Of a stretch of 64,000 nt of DNA, positions 26,973 to 35,708 are shown one piece after another. This DNA comes from Streptomyces sp. C10-9-1 (GTDB taxonomy: Bacteria; Actinomycetota; Actinomycetes; Streptomycetales; Streptomycetaceae): NCBI RefSeq assembly GCF_024497955.1, contig NZ_JANHKP010000001.1, positions 186,001 to 250,000 of the forward strand, given 5' to 3'. A program made the translations under genes and the position numbers. How positions within the stretch are numbered: the first letter of the stretch is position 1; the number at the start of each line of letters is the position of its first letter. The notes below the pieces were generated by a model. That model did no database searches. It was given only the letters and a program-made list of their open reading frames with translations, and was not told the origin of the DNA.

Positions 26973-28190
26973 GTGACGGTGTCGAGGCGGCGGCGTACCG
27001 CGGTGCTGGGCGCCCTGCCGATCCTGCTGGGGGCCCTGTCGTGCGAGACCGGCGGCAGCGGAGCGACGGCCCCGGTGCCCGGTGCCGCGGTCTTCTCGCT
27101 CCCTCCGGAGCAGCAGCTGCGCGCCGCGGCCGAGGCCACCCGCCGGGCGGGCACGGCCACCTTCGTCGCCACCCTCGCCCTCTCCTCGGCGGACGGCACG
27201 GCCGTCGAGCACACCACCGGGGCCATGGACTTCGCCGAGAGCAGGTCCCGCGCGGAGGTGTCCCTGGAGGTCGCGGGGACCTTCCCCGAGGACGCGGCCG
27301 ACGCGCTGCGCGGCGGTCGCGCGGCGCCCGGGCCGCTGTCGCTGGCGACCGACGGAGGCGATGTCTTCGCCAGGGGCGAGGGCCCCGCCTGGCTCCGGTT
27401 CACCCCCGGCGCGGTCGAGGAGTTCGGGGGCGCCGTCGCCGCGTTCTCGGAGCACTCCGCGAGCCCGGCCGCGCCCTACGGCGGCACCCTGGCGGACCTG
27501 GTCCCGTCGGCGGTCGCGGAGCGGACGCCCGGGGAGCGGGCCGACGGCAGCCGCCGCTACCGGGTGTCGGTGCCGGCGCGGACCGCGGCGCGGGCCCTTC
27601 CGTCGGCGCTGCGCCCGGGGACCGCGGAGTGGGGCGGGGAGCAGGTGCCGCTGACCGTCGAACTGGACGGGCTGGGCCGGATCACGCGGGTCGACGCGGA
27701 CTTCGGCCCGCTGCTCGCCGCGCTGCGGTCCGGGGGGCTGCCGGAGGGGGTGACCGGCGTCCGCGGAACGCTGGAACTCGGCGCTCTCGGCGAGCCGACC
27801 GCGTACCGGCTGCCCGGCAGGGACGGGGCGGGGGTGGAGGACGCGCGCAAGGTGCTCACCCCGCTGCGCGAGTTCGCGGCCGGGGGCTGCGCGGCCCGCG
27901 AGCCGGTGCTCGCGGCGGCGCCCCTGAACCGTGCGAGCCCGCTGCGCACCGCGGACTGCGGCGGAGCACACGACCTGCGGGTGCTCGCCCAGCTCGGGCC
28001 CGGCGAGCCGACCGCCGGGCAGCATCCGGTCGGGGGCGCGGAGTCGGGCACCCGGTGCGCGCGGTCCCTCGCCCGTGCTCCGGAGGAGTGGAGGCGCGAG
28101 GCGCGGCGGGACGGAGCCGCGCTGGTGGCCGCGGTGGAGCCGCCCCCCGCGGGGGCTGGCGGCACCACGTGTGTGGTCGAGCGCGTCTGA
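26973..28190 (+). CDS. Lipoprotein with a large extracellular domain, function unknown
   Basis: 405 residues from a GTG preceded by GAGGGG at 8 nt; in-frame GTG codons up to 26949 are alternatives. TVSRRRRTAVLGALPILLGALSC is a lipoprotein signal with the lipobox Cys. The mature domain begins with helix SLPPEQQLRAAAEATRRAG, then beta-rich sequence ending about residue 280 (TRVDADFGPLLAAL), which resembles the LppX/LprG-type lipid-binding lipoproteins of actinobacteria in outline. A second, Cys-containing part (CAAREPV, TADCGGAHD, GTRCARSL, TTCVVERV) probably holds two disulphides. No operon partner. Confidence 0.8.
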   Translation: MTVSRRRRTAVLGALPILLGALSCETGGSGATAPVPGAAVFSLPPEQQLRAAAEATRRAGTATFVATLALSSADGTAVEHTTGAMDFAESRSRAEVSLEVAGTFPEDAADALRGGRAAPGPLSLATDGGDVFARGEGPAWLRFTPGAVEEFGGAVAAFSEHSASPAAPYGGTLADLVPSAVAERTPGERADGSRRYRVSVPARTAARALPSALRPGTAEWGGEQVPLTVELDGLGRITRVDADFGPLLAALRSGGLPEGVTGVRGTLELGALGEPTAYRLPGRDGAGVEDARKVLTPLREFAAGGCAAREPVLAAAPLNRASPLRTADCGGAHDLRVLAQLGPGEPTAGQHPVGGAESGTRCARSLARAPEEWRREARRDGAALVAAVEPPPAGAGGTTCVVERV

Positions 28191-28250
28191 GGCGCGGCTC
28201 GTGCCCGGAGGCCGGCCGGCGCCGCGGGGTGCCGGTCGCGGGGGCGGGCG

Positions 28251-29117
28251 TCAGCCGAGGGGCACTCCCGTGCCGGTGACCCGCACCCTGGGGTCGCCCG
28301 CACGGAGGTCCACGGTGAGCACCCCGGGGCGTCCCATGTCCTCGCCCTGGTGCAGGGTGAGCGTGGACTCCGGGGGAACCAGGCCCAGTTCGCGGGCGTA
28401 GGCGCCGAAGGCGCCCGCGGCCGCCCCGGTGGCGGGGTCCTCCACCACGCCGCCCACGGGGAAGGGGTCCCGGACGTGGAAGACGTCAGGCCCCTCGCGC
28501 CAGACCAGCTGGACGGTGGTGAGGTCGAGGCGGTGCATCAGGGCGGTGAGGCGGTCGACGTCGTAGTCGAGGTCGGCCAGCCGCCCGCGGGTGGCGGCGC
28601 CGAGCACGAGGTGGCGGGCCCCGGCGAAGGCGATGCGCGGCGGAATCGCCGGGTCCAGATCGGCCGCGGGCCATCCCAGGGCCCCCAGCGCCTCGGTGAG
28701 GTCGGCGTCCCGGACCGCCTCGACCGCGGGCTCGACCGTGGTCAGCGTGGCGTGCAGGCGGCCGTCCCGCTCGGCGACCGACACCGGGACCCGGCCGGCC
28801 CTGGTGGCGAAGAGCAGTTCCCCGGGGCCGATGCGCTCACCGAGGGCGATGGCGGCGGCCACCGTGGCATGGCCGCAGAAGGGCACCTCGGCCCTGGGGC
28901 TGAAGTACCGGACGGCGAACGCCCGTCCCTCCCCGGCGTCCGTCCCGGCGGGCGGCGGCGTCAGGAACGCCGTCTCGCTGTAGCCGAGTTCCGCGGCGAC
29001 GGCGAGCATCTCCGCGTCGCGGAGGCCCCTCGCGTCGAGGACGACCCCGGCGGGGTTGCCGCCGGCCGGGTCGGCGGAGAAGGCCGTGTAGCGCAGGACC
29101 TCGGGCTTCGTCGTCAT
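28251..29117 (-). CDS. PhzF-family isomerase/epimerase-like protein
   Basis: 288 residues. The opening YTAFSADPAGGNPAGVVLDA, the catalytic-Glu segment LGYSETAFLTP (Glu near 47), CGHATVAAAIALG and DPATGAAAGAFGAYARELG are diagnostic of the PhzF superfamily, which shares the diaminopimelate epimerase fold. In phenazine producers PhzF isomerises dihydrohydroxyanthranilate, but most family members are uncharacterised and no phenazine genes are present. It is a monocistronic gene convergent with the lipoprotein gene. Confidence 0.93.
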   Translation of the reverse strand: MTTKPEVLRYTAFSADPAGGNPAGVVLDARGLRDAEMLAVAAELGYSETAFLTPPPAGTDAGEGRAFAVRYFSPRAEVPFCGHATVAAAIALGERIGPGELLFATRAGRVPVSVAERDGRLHATLTTVEPAVEAVRDADLTEALGALGWPAADLDPAIPPRIAFAGARHLVLGAATRGRLADLDYDVDRLTALMHRLDLTTVQLVWREGPDVFHVRDPFPVGGVVEDPATGAAAGAFGAYARELGLVPPESTLTLHQGEDMGRPGVLTVDLRAGDPRVRVTGTGVPLG

Positions 29118-29204
29118 GGTCCGGGGAACCCGGGCGGGGCGCGGATTGTTCCCGGCGCCGCCGTCCGCCCGATGCCCCGGCGCCTCCGGGGCCGGGGCGG
29201 CGGA

Positions 29205-29852
29205 CTACACGGAGGGCCCCCGCCGGAGGACGACCTCGCTTCCCAGCGGGACGAACCCGGCGGCGAGGAAGGCGCGCAGCGACCGGGCGTTGCCCGGGGA
29301 GACCGCGGCGAAGACCGGCTCGCCCTCCGGGACCAGGGTGAGGGCGTCCCGCAGCAGGCTGCGGCCGTGCCCGCCGCCGTGGCCGCCCCCGTCCAGCTCG
29401 ATGCTCAGCTCGCGGCGCCCGGCCGGGCCCCGGGCGAGGGTGACGAGACCGCGCCCGTCCCCGTGGACGCGGACGCCGCCGCGCAGGGCGCGGGCGCGGC
29501 GTACGCGGGGGTGGTCCTCGGCGTCGGTGCGGCGCGGCAGGCGGTGCCCGCCGCCTGCGCCCCGGGCGGCGAGCACCGCGTCGAGGCAGTCGATCCAGCC
29601 GTCGGGGCCCGCGAGGTACCGGAGGAAGTCGGGGGCCTGCGCGCCGCCGTAGCCGTCGGGGCCCCGGGCCAGGACCTCGTCCCCGGGCAGGTCCGTGGCG
29701 ATGACGGAGTGGCCGGTGAAGGCGACCGAGCAGGACAGGCCGCCCGGGAGCACGGGGAGGACCGTCACCCGGCCGTCCACGGCGGGGAACCGGCCGTCCG
29801 CGGCGTCGTGGAGATACCGGAGGAGAGGATGCGGGTCGGGCACGGGGGTCAC
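29205..29852 (-). CDS. GNAT-family N-acetyltransferase
   Basis: 215 residues. The C-terminal half has the acetyl-CoA-binding segment GGGHGGGHGRSLLRDAL with the Gly/Arg loop, then VFAAVSPGNARSLRAFLAAGFVPLGSEVVLRR, the classical motif B ending of GNAT enzymes. The N-terminal half (about 1-110) contains FTGHSVIATDLPGDEVLARGPDGYGG, an added domain seen in a subset of actinobacterial members. The GTG at 29852 or 29843 could be the start; neither has a good ribosome site. Acceptor unknown. Confidence 0.8.
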   Translation of the reverse strand: MTPVPDPHPLLRYLHDAADGRFPAVDGRVTVLPVLPGGLSCSVAFTGHSVIATDLPGDEVLARGPDGYGGAQAPDFLRYLAGPDGWIDCLDAVLAARGAGGGHRLPRRTDAEDHPRVRRARALRGGVRVHGDGRGLVTLARGPAGRRELSIELDGGGHGGGHGRSLLRDALTLVPEGEPVFAAVSPGNARSLRAFLAAGFVPLGSEVVLRRGPSV

Positions 29853-30008
29853 GGTACGCGGATCCGCCGTGCGCGGCGGGGCGGTCCGGGCGCGGGGGCG
29901 GTCCCCGGCGGCCCGGGCGCCGCGTAGGCTCAGGGAGCCCTGCCCCGCCCCGGCGCCCCGGGTCCCCGCCCTTCGGCCACCCGGGGCCCGAGACCCGAGG
30001 AGCACGCC

Positions 30009-30770
30009 ATGCCCAGCCCCGCCGGCGGACCCACCGGCCCGCAGTCGGTCGACCGCGCGCTCGAGATCCTCGACATCGTCGCGGACGCGGCCGGGCCGGT
30101 GGGTGCCAGGGACCTGGCCGGTCGCCTGGGCTGCTCCCTGTCCACCGTGTACCACCTGCTCGCCCCGCTGACGGCCCGCGGGCATCTGGCGCGGACCGCC
30201 GACGGCTACGCGCCCGGTCCCCGGGTGGCCTCGCTGCACCGGTCCTACCGGCGGCACCTGGGGCTGGACCCGCGGGCCGCGGAGCTGCTGCCGCGGCTGC
30301 GCCGGGCGACGGGGGCGGAGGCGTACCTCACCGCCTACCGGGACGGCCGGATCGTCATGACCGACAGCACGGTGCCGGTGACGGACCGGGAGCACCCGTT
30401 CCTGCCGGGTCCCGAGACCCGCGCGCACGCGACGGCGCACGGGAAGGCGCTGCTGGCGCGGGTGTCGCGTCCGGCACGCCGCCGGTATCTGGCCGAGCAC
30501 GGGATGGCCCGGTACACCGGGCGCACCATCACGGAAGCGGAGCGGTTCGAGGCGGAGCTGGCCGGGGTGCGCGCGCAGGGCTTCGCGGTCTCGATCGGCG
30601 AGGCCGATACGGCGTTCACCTGCCTGGCGGCCGTGCTCCCCGGCGGTGCGGGGGTCCCGGACGGCGCGCTGCACGCGGTGTCGGTGTCCCTGCCGACCGC
30701 GGACTTCCTGCGGCGGCGGGGCGAGATCCGGGCAGCGGTGGCGCGGGCCGCCGCGGGCCGGCTGCCCTGA
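30009..30770 (+). CDS. IclR-family transcriptional regulator
   Basis: 253 residues. HTH region about 12-75 (QSVDRALEILDIVADAAGPVG, then LAGRLGCSLSTVYHLLAPLTARGHL) and an IclR effector domain (about 85-250) with AHATAHGKALLARVS and GFAVSIGEADTAFTCLAAVL. It lacks the long effector loop details of AllR and shares only the fold with the protein encoded at 9325. It is not beside an obvious catabolic operon: a small monooxygenase gene follows after 89 bp and may be its target. A perfect inverted repeat lies between the two. Confidence 0.9.
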   Translation: MPSPAGGPTGPQSVDRALEILDIVADAAGPVGARDLAGRLGCSLSTVYHLLAPLTARGHLARTADGYAPGPRVASLHRSYRRHLGLDPRAAELLPRLRRATGAEAYLTAYRDGRIVMTDSTVPVTDREHPFLPGPETRAHATAHGKALLARVSRPARRRYLAEHGMARYTGRTITEAERFEAELAGVRAQGFAVSIGEADTAFTCLAAVLPGGAGVPDGALHAVSVSLPTADFLRRRGEIRAAVARAAAGRLP

Positions 30771-30786
30771 CCGCCCCGCCCCGCGC

Positions 30787-30811
30787 GTGATTCCGGCAGG
30801 GCCGGAATCAC
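30787..30811. promoter_or_regulatory. Perfect 11-bp inverted repeat between iclR and monooxygenase genes
   Basis: GTGATTCCGGC (30787-30797), AGG, GCCGGAATCAC (30801-30811), starting 17 nt past the IclR stop. It could be a terminator hairpin with a 3-nt loop, or an operator for the monooxygenase gene at 30860. Its moderate GC arms favour an operator, but I cannot decide. Confidence 0.5.
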
Positions 30812-30859
30812 GGGGGGCGACGGTGGCGCCCGTGGGCCGTCCGGGGTCACCGTGGGGGC

Positions 30860-31186
30860 ATGATCTTCATCGCCGTCAGGTTCACCGTCCGCCCCGAGTG
30901 CAGCGACCGCTGGCTGGACACCGTGGACGCGTTCACCCGCGCCACCCGCGCCGAGCCCGGGAACCTCTTCTTCGACTGGTCCCGCAGCGTCGAGGACCCG
31001 CACCGCTTCACGCTGCTGGAGGCCTTCGCGGACTCCGCCGCCGGGGCGGCGCACGTGGCCTCCGACCACTTCCGCGCCGGGCTGGAGGCGATGGCCCCCG
31101 CGATCGCGGCCACCCCGGAGATCGTCAACGTCGAGGTGCCGGGGCAGGGCTGGGGCGAGATGGCGGAGCTGCGGCCCGCGTCCTGA
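30860..31186 (+). CDS. Antibiotic biosynthesis monooxygenase (ABM) domain protein
   Basis: 108 residues, one ferredoxin-like alpha/beta barrel as in YgiN-type quinol monooxygenases. MIFIAVRFTVRPECSDRWLDTVDAFTRATRAEPGNLFFDWSRSVEDPHRF carries the family pattern (short parts: AVRFTVRPEC, AEPGNLFFDW); LLEAFADSAAGAAHVASDHF follows. Such proteins oxidise quinols or polyketide intermediates without cofactors, usually as dimers. It lies after an IclR-family gene. No ribosome site of note precedes the ATG. Confidence 0.88.
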   Translation: MIFIAVRFTVRPECSDRWLDTVDAFTRATRAEPGNLFFDWSRSVEDPHRFTLLEAFADSAAGAAHVASDHFRAGLEAMAPAIAATPEIVNVEVPGQGWGEMAELRPAS

Positions 31187-31199
31187 CGGCGGCACCGTT

Positions 31200-31676
31200 T
31201 CAGATGCCCATCGAGGCCATCTCCACGGCGGAGCGGTAGTTCGCGGCGGTCGCCACCACGCAGGCCCGGTAGCTGCGGTTCTCCTTGACGACGCGGAAGT
31301 AGTCGCGGACCTGCTTCCAGTACTGCCGCAGATAGCCGGGGCCGGGGAAGAAGGCGGGCGGGCGCGGGACGAGGGCGAAGGCCTCCGAGCAGCGCAGGAT
31401 CTCGCCGGTGGCCGTCCCGAGCAGGGCTTCGACCTCGCTGTTCATGTTCCACCCCGCGGCCAGTTGCGGGGTCCAGATCGCACCGGCCACCTCCCGCAGG
31501 TGCTGCTGCTCCTCGGGGGTCGGGTCGGCGTGGACCACGAGGGTGGTGCGGACGGCCGCCTCCGCCGGCCCGGGATGGGCCGCCGCGGGTGCGCCGCCGA
31601 GCGCGGCGGCGAGCAGCGCCGCGGCCAGTGCGGTCGCCGCAACGGACGGCATCCGGCTTCCTCTTGTGTGCGTCAT
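31200..31676 (-). CDS. Secreted protein of unknown function
   Basis: 158 residues. The ATG has GGAGGGA 5 nt upstream, and the N-terminus is a Sec signal peptide (VAATALAAALLAAALGGAPAAAHP, cleaved near AAAHP). The mature 120 residues are helical, with two Cys (EILRCSEAF and YRACVVATA) that could form a disulphide, and an aromatic segment GYLRQYWKQVRDYFRVVKE. I do not recognise the family. It converges with the monooxygenase gene, their ends 13 bp apart. Confidence 0.78.
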   Translation of the reverse strand: MTHTRGSRMPSVAATALAAALLAAALGGAPAAAHPGPAEAAVRTTLVVHADPTPEEQQHLREVAGAIWTPQLAAGWNMNSEVEALLGTATGEILRCSEAFALVPRPPAFFPGPGYLRQYWKQVRDYFRVVKENRSYRACVVATAANYRSAVEMASMGI

Positions 31677-31878
31677 GGGTTCCCTCCCCTTCGTCGTGGC
31701 GCCCCTCCCCCGGTGCGCCCGCCCCGTGCGCGGGGCGGCGTGCCGCACGCTGGCACGTGGGCCCCGCGGGGTCAACGAGGACGTGTGCGCCACGGCCGGA
31801 TTGCGCCCGGGCGGGGCGCGGAGCCGCCCGGCCGGTGAGGCGCGCTCCTCGCGGTGCCCGTCCCCGGAACGGGGGGGC

Positions 31879-32832
31879 TCAGCCGACGACGACCACGGTC
31901 CGCTGGGCCGAGAAGTCGCCCCAGCCGCCGTCCGGCAGTCTGGCGCGGATCTTGATGCTGTAGCGGGTGCCCGGCGGGTCGGTGACGGTCATCGTGTAGC
32001 CCACCTCGGGGCCGGGTGGGACGGTCCCCCACACGATGGTGGTGGCGGGCCGCCCGTTGAGGTGGAGCTGGTGCTCCGTGACGGGGGCGCCGGTGTCCGG
32101 CGGGGTCCAGCGGAGGTCGATGCGGCCCGGACGGGCGGAGGCGGTGAGGCCGGTGGGGGCGGTCGAGGGCCCCCCGCCGGGCCCGGCGGGGGTGGCGAGG
32201 TCGACGGGTGCGCTGTCCGGGGAGGAGTTCTCGGCGGCGTCCCGCGCCCGGACGGTGAAGGTGTACACGGTGCCCGGGCGCAGGCCCGTGACCCGGGCCC
32301 GGGTGGCGCCGCCGCCGACACTGTGGACGCGTACGTCCTCCCGGTACACGTCGTACGCGGTGACACCGCCCGCGTCGGTGGCGGGCGACCAGGTCAGGAC
32401 GGCGGCCCGGTCGCCGTCGAGGGCTCCGCGCACCGCCTCGGGGCGGGTGGGGGGCGTGTGGTCGTCGGGCGTCTGCGCGGGAGTGGTGACCGAGACGGGT
32501 GCCGCGGCCGGGGAGAGGTTGCCCGCGGCGTCGCGGGCGCGGACGGTGAAGCGGTATCCCGTGCGCGGTGCGAGGCCGTCCACGTCGACCATGTGCCGGG
32601 GTGCGGCGAGGGTGGTGACGCGGGTGCCGCCCCGGTAGACCTCGTAGGCCGCGACGTCGGAGCCGTCCTCGGCCCGGTCCCACATCACATGGACGGAGGT
32701 GGCGCTCCCCGCCTGGGCGGTGAGGCCGGAGGGGGCGGCGGGCGGCTCGCGGTCCTCGGGCTCGGCGCAGCCGGCGAGGACCACGAGGAGCGCGGCGCAG
32801 GCCGACGCGACGGGGGCGCTGGGGCGTTGCAC
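31879..32832 (-). CDS. Lipoprotein with three fibronectin type III domains
   Basis: 317 residues. The GTG at 32832 is chosen because GGAGG lies 7 nt upstream; an ATG 15 codons earlier lacks this. A short signal peptide ends in the lipobox VLAGC. Three FN3 domains follow at about 35-125, 130-220 and 230-317, each with the family Trp and the (T/G)xYxFxVxARDAAxNxS ending (GYRFTVRARDAAGNLSP, VYTFTVRARDAAENSSP). It is probably a surface-anchored scaffold or binding protein; there is no attached enzyme domain. Divergent from the CAP-domain gene across 314 bp. Confidence 0.88.
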   Translation of the reverse strand: MQRPSAPVASACAALLVVLAGCAEPEDREPPAAPSGLTAQAGSATSVHVMWDRAEDGSDVAAYEVYRGGTRVTTLAAPRHMVDVDGLAPRTGYRFTVRARDAAGNLSPAAAPVSVTTPAQTPDDHTPPTRPEAVRGALDGDRAAVLTWSPATDAGGVTAYDVYREDVRVHSVGGGATRARVTGLRPGTVYTFTVRARDAAENSSPDSAPVDLATPAGPGGGPSTAPTGLTASARPGRIDLRWTPPDTGAPVTEHQLHLNGRPATTIVWGTVPPGPEVGYTMTVTDPPGTRYSIKIRARLPDGGWGDFSAQRTVVVVG

Positions 32833-33051
32833 GGTCGGACCTCCGCGGGGGACGGGCTGACGTGGTGCCGCTGCCATGCTGGCAGCCCTCCATCCATTGG
32901 TCCAGACCTGCGAGGGGGCCGGTGCCGGCTGCGGGGCGCCCGGCCCCACCGGGTCCGTGAGCCGCCGCGGGACCCCAAGGGGATCTTGGTCGCACCTTTA
33001 TGGCTTCTTGAAGAAAGGCCCTCGGGGGCTCCGGGACACCGTGGGGGCGCA

Positions 33052-33109
33052 TACGATCTCCGCCAACCCCCCACGAATCCCGGCGGGCGCGGTCAGCGCC
33101 TGCCGGGAT
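33052..33109 (+). promoter_or_regulatory. Leader with -10-like element and strong hairpin before the CAP gene
   Basis: TACGAT (33052-33057) is the best -10 candidate; no good -35 accompanies it. Downstream, ATCCCGGCGGGCGC (33077-33090), loop GGTCA, GCGCCTGCCGGGAT (33096-33109) forms a 14-bp stem with one G-T pair, 37 nt before the ATG. It could be an attenuator or an mRNA-stabilising element. The rest of the 314-bp gap has a short AT-rich patch near 32990-33015. Confidence 0.45.
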
Positions 33110-33146
33110 TGTGCTCAACCGTCGACACTCCGAGGTGTTACCACGC

Positions 33147-34058
33147 ATGGGTTCCCATCGAGCCGGCAAGCGCACCGGAAGCCGCCAGCCCCGCGCCCAC
33201 GCCCGCCCCGCCACCGGCGGCCGGGCACGGAGTGCGGCCCTGGCGCTCGGCGTGTTCACGGTGGCCGCGGGCGTCGGCACCACCCTGGTCGCGAACGGGG
33301 GCGGGCAGGGGGCGGCGGACAGCGTCGCCGCGGACGTCCCCGACGCGACCCTGCCCTCGCTGGGGGTGAACGCGGCGGGCGGGGCCACTCCGCTGGTGAC
33401 GCCCACCCCCTCGGCCACTCCCACGGCGCTGCCGAGTGCGACGCCGACCACGTCGGCCACGGTCAGCGCCACGCCCTCGCAGCGGCCCACGGCGGACCGG
33501 GCCGAGCGCGGCGCCACGCGGAGCGCGACCAGCGCGGCGCCGTCCCCGGCACGCAGCACGGCGTCCGCCGGCAGCGGCGGCAGCACGGCGAGCGGCTCGG
33601 GCGGTTCCGGCGGTTCGGGCGGCAGCACCGGCAGTGGCACGGGAGGCGGCGGATCGTCGAGCGGAACCCCGGCCGACGGCGCCGAGGCCCAGGTCCTGGC
33701 CCTGGTCAACAAGGAGCGCGCGGCGGCCGGCTGCGGCCCGGTGGCCTCGGACCCGCAGCTCACCCGCGCCGCGGACGACTACAGCGACGTCATGGCCGCC
33801 TCGGGGGTCATGTCGCACACCGGCCCCGACGGCTCCACGATGACGAGCCGGGTCGAGGCGGCCGGGTACGCGTGGTCCACCCTGGGCGAGAACATAGCCA
33901 GGGGGCAGGGCGACGCCGAGGCGGTCATGGACGCCTGGATGAACAGCCCCGGCCACCGGGCCAACATCCTGAACTGCTCCTTCACGGAGCTGGGCGTGGG
34001 TGTGCACATGGGGGACGGCGGCCCCTGGTGGACGCAGAACTTCGGGGCACCCCGCTGA
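33147..34058 (+). CDS. Secreted CAP/SCP-domain protein
   Basis: 303 residues. Basic N-terminus, one hydrophobic helix (about 32-52, AALALGVFTVAAGVGTTLV) acting as signal or anchor, then a 125-residue Thr/Pro/Ser and Gly/Ser linker. The C-terminal CAP domain (about 185-303) has AQVLALVNKERAAAGCGPV, DYSDVMAASGVMSHTGPDG with its His, LGENIARGQGDAEAVMDAWMNSPGHRANIL with Glu and His, and WWTQNFGAP: the four CAP cavity residues are kept. Streptomyces encodes many such proteins; their activity is not established. GAGGTG precedes the ATG at 9 nt. Confidence 0.92.
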   Translation: MGSHRAGKRTGSRQPRAHARPATGGRARSAALALGVFTVAAGVGTTLVANGGGQGAADSVAADVPDATLPSLGVNAAGGATPLVTPTPSATPTALPSATPTTSATVSATPSQRPTADRAERGATRSATSAAPSPARSTASAGSGGSTASGSGGSGGSGGSTGSGTGGGGSSSGTPADGAEAQVLALVNKERAAAGCGPVASDPQLTRAADDYSDVMAASGVMSHTGPDGSTMTSRVEAAGYAWSTLGENIARGQGDAEAVMDAWMNSPGHRANILNCSFTELGVGVHMGDGGPWWTQNFGAPR

Positions 34059-34260
34059 GGGCTGTCCTGCACCACCCGGCGGACCGGCGTGCGGTGCCGG
34101 ATGCGGTGCGGCGCGCGGCGGAGGATCGCCTGCCCACCGGGTGTACGCGGGCGACGCGACGACGCGGCGAGGTGCCGTAGGCGCCGGCGCGTGCGGGGCA
34201 GGCCCCGGGCCGCCCCGGTCCGCCCTCGGCACAGGGGGCCGAGGGGGCGTGGAGGAGGAG

Positions 34261-34291
34261 GCCGGGTCCGGGCGGAACGCCCGCACCCGGC
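34261..34291. terminator. Terminator hairpin between convergent CAP and kinase genes
   Basis: Outer stem GCCGGGT/ACCCGGC and inner stem GGGCG/CGCCC with loop GAA, separated by 2-bp mismatches, then CTTTC on the plus strand. It sits inside the 339-bp gap between convergent genes; no coding signal is visible in that gap. Confidence 0.7.
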
Positions 34292-34397
34292 CTTTCGCCG
34301 TGCCGGGGAGGGGGGACGTCCACCCGGCGGGCGGTCCCCCCGCCGCGGTGGTGCGTCCCGGGGGACCGGCGGCGCACCGGGCCCGGGCGGCGCGGGG

Positions 34398-35708
34398 TCA
34401 GACCACCGGCCCGGCCAGGGAGAACGAGACCCGCACACGCGCCCCGCCGAGCGGCCCCCGGGTGATGCCCAGGTCCCCGTCGGCCGCGCGGGCGGCCCGG
34501 GCCACGATGTCCAGCCCGAGTCCGGTGCCCCCCGACCCGCCCGTGCTGACGCCGCGGGTGAGGGCGGCCTCGGGGTCGGCGACGCCGGGCCCGGCGTCGT
34601 CCACCGTCAGGACGGCATGGCTCCGGGTGCGCTCGACGCGCACCGAGAAGGCCGTCCCCTGGGGTGTGTGGCGGAAGACGTTGCCGATCAGGGCGTCGAC
34701 CACGGCGGAGAGGTCGTCCTCGGGGAAGCGCACCGGAGTCGGCCTCGGGGAGAGCGAGCGCTCGCAGGGGCGGTCCTGCTGGGCGGCGAGGACCGACCAG
34801 AAGTCCAGGCGCAGGGCGACCACGTCGCCGAGTTCCACCGGCCGCCCCGCGGTACCGGGGCCCGGCTGGCCGGGCGCGAGCGGGGTCCGCGCGGCGGTGA
34901 TGATCGAGTCCAGCTCGCGCTCCAGCCGGGCGACGGCCACGCCGATGCGCCGGGCTCCGGGTGCCTGGCCCATCAGCTCCGCCTCCAGCGACAGCGCGGT
35001 GAGCGGGGTGCGCAGCCGGTGGGAGAGGTCGGCGACCATCTCCCTCTCGACCGCGAGCAGTTCGACCACACGGTCGGCCATGGTGTTGAAGGCCTGCCCG
35101 GCCTCCTGGAGTTCGGGGGGACCGTCCGGCTCCACCCGTACGTCGAGATCGCCCGAGCCGAGGGCGAGCGAGGCGCTCTTCAGGCTGCGGGAGGAGCGCA
35201 CCACGCGGGCGCCGAGCCGGTCGGCGACGAGGACGGAGCCGCCCACCAGGCCGAGCGCGAGCAGGGACATCACGCCCCAGGAGGCCCAGACGCCGCGGGT
35301 GAGGTCGGCGCCGGGGACGTACGCCTCGACCACGGCGACACGGTCCTCGGGCAGCACCACGGGCTGGAGGTGCACCCAGCCGTCGCCGGTGTCCGCGGAC
35401 AGCGTCTCGCGCTTCCCGACGGCGCGCTCCAGCGCCTGCGGCGGGGCCTTCGAGGTGCCGACGAAGCTGCCGTCCGGGAGCCGGACGGCGAGCTGGTCGC
35501 GGGAGCCGATCTCGGCCACGGCCTGCTGGACGTCGGAGCGTTCGGTGGTGAGCGCGAGCACCGGGGAGAGCGCGGCGGCGCGCTGCTCGGCCGCCGTGGT
35601 CACCCGGTCGCGGGCCTGCTCGCGGACGAGCAGCGCGAGGGGGATGAGGAAGGACAGCGCGACCATCGAGGTGACGGCGAGGGCGATGCCGACGAGGGCG
35701 CGCCTCAC
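34398..35708 (-). CDS. Sensor histidine kinase (OmpR-partner type)
   Basis: 436 residues. Membrane helix at about 8-28, external sensor of about 105 residues, second helix about 143-163, HAMP linker, dimerisation motif ADLSHRLRTPLTALSLEAELM with His230, and an ATPase domain with N-box NVFRHTPQGTAF, DAGPGV and GGTGLGLDIVARAA. GTG start overlaps the response-regulator stop by 4 bp. The signal is unknown; the layout matches many actinobacterial envelope sensors. Confidence 0.93.
   Translation of the reverse strand: MRRALVGIALAVTSMVALSFLIPLALLVREQARDRVTTAAEQRAAALSPVLALTTERSDVQQAVAEIGSRDQLAVRLPDGSFVGTSKAPPQALERAVGKRETLSADTGDGWVHLQPVVLPEDRVAVVEAYVPGADLTRGVWASWGVMSLLALGLVGGSVLVADRLGARVVRSSRSLKSASLALGSGDLDVRVEPDGPPELQEAGQAFNTMADRVVELLAVEREMVADLSHRLRTPLTALSLEAELMGQAPGARRIGVAVARLERELDSIITAARTPLAPGQPGPGTAGRPVELGDVVALRLDFWSVLAAQQDRPCERSLSPRPTPVRFPEDDLSAVVDALIGNVFRHTPQGTAFSVRVERTRSHAVLTVDDAGPGVADPEAALTRGVSTGGSGGTGLGLDIVARAARAADGDLGITRGPLGGARVRVSFSLAGPVV

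Noticed and set aside
32950..33146. c-di-AMP (ydaO-type) riboswitch before a cell-wall-associated secreted protein
   Set aside because: Only a single simple hairpin is visible; I could not find the conserved ydaO core sequences.
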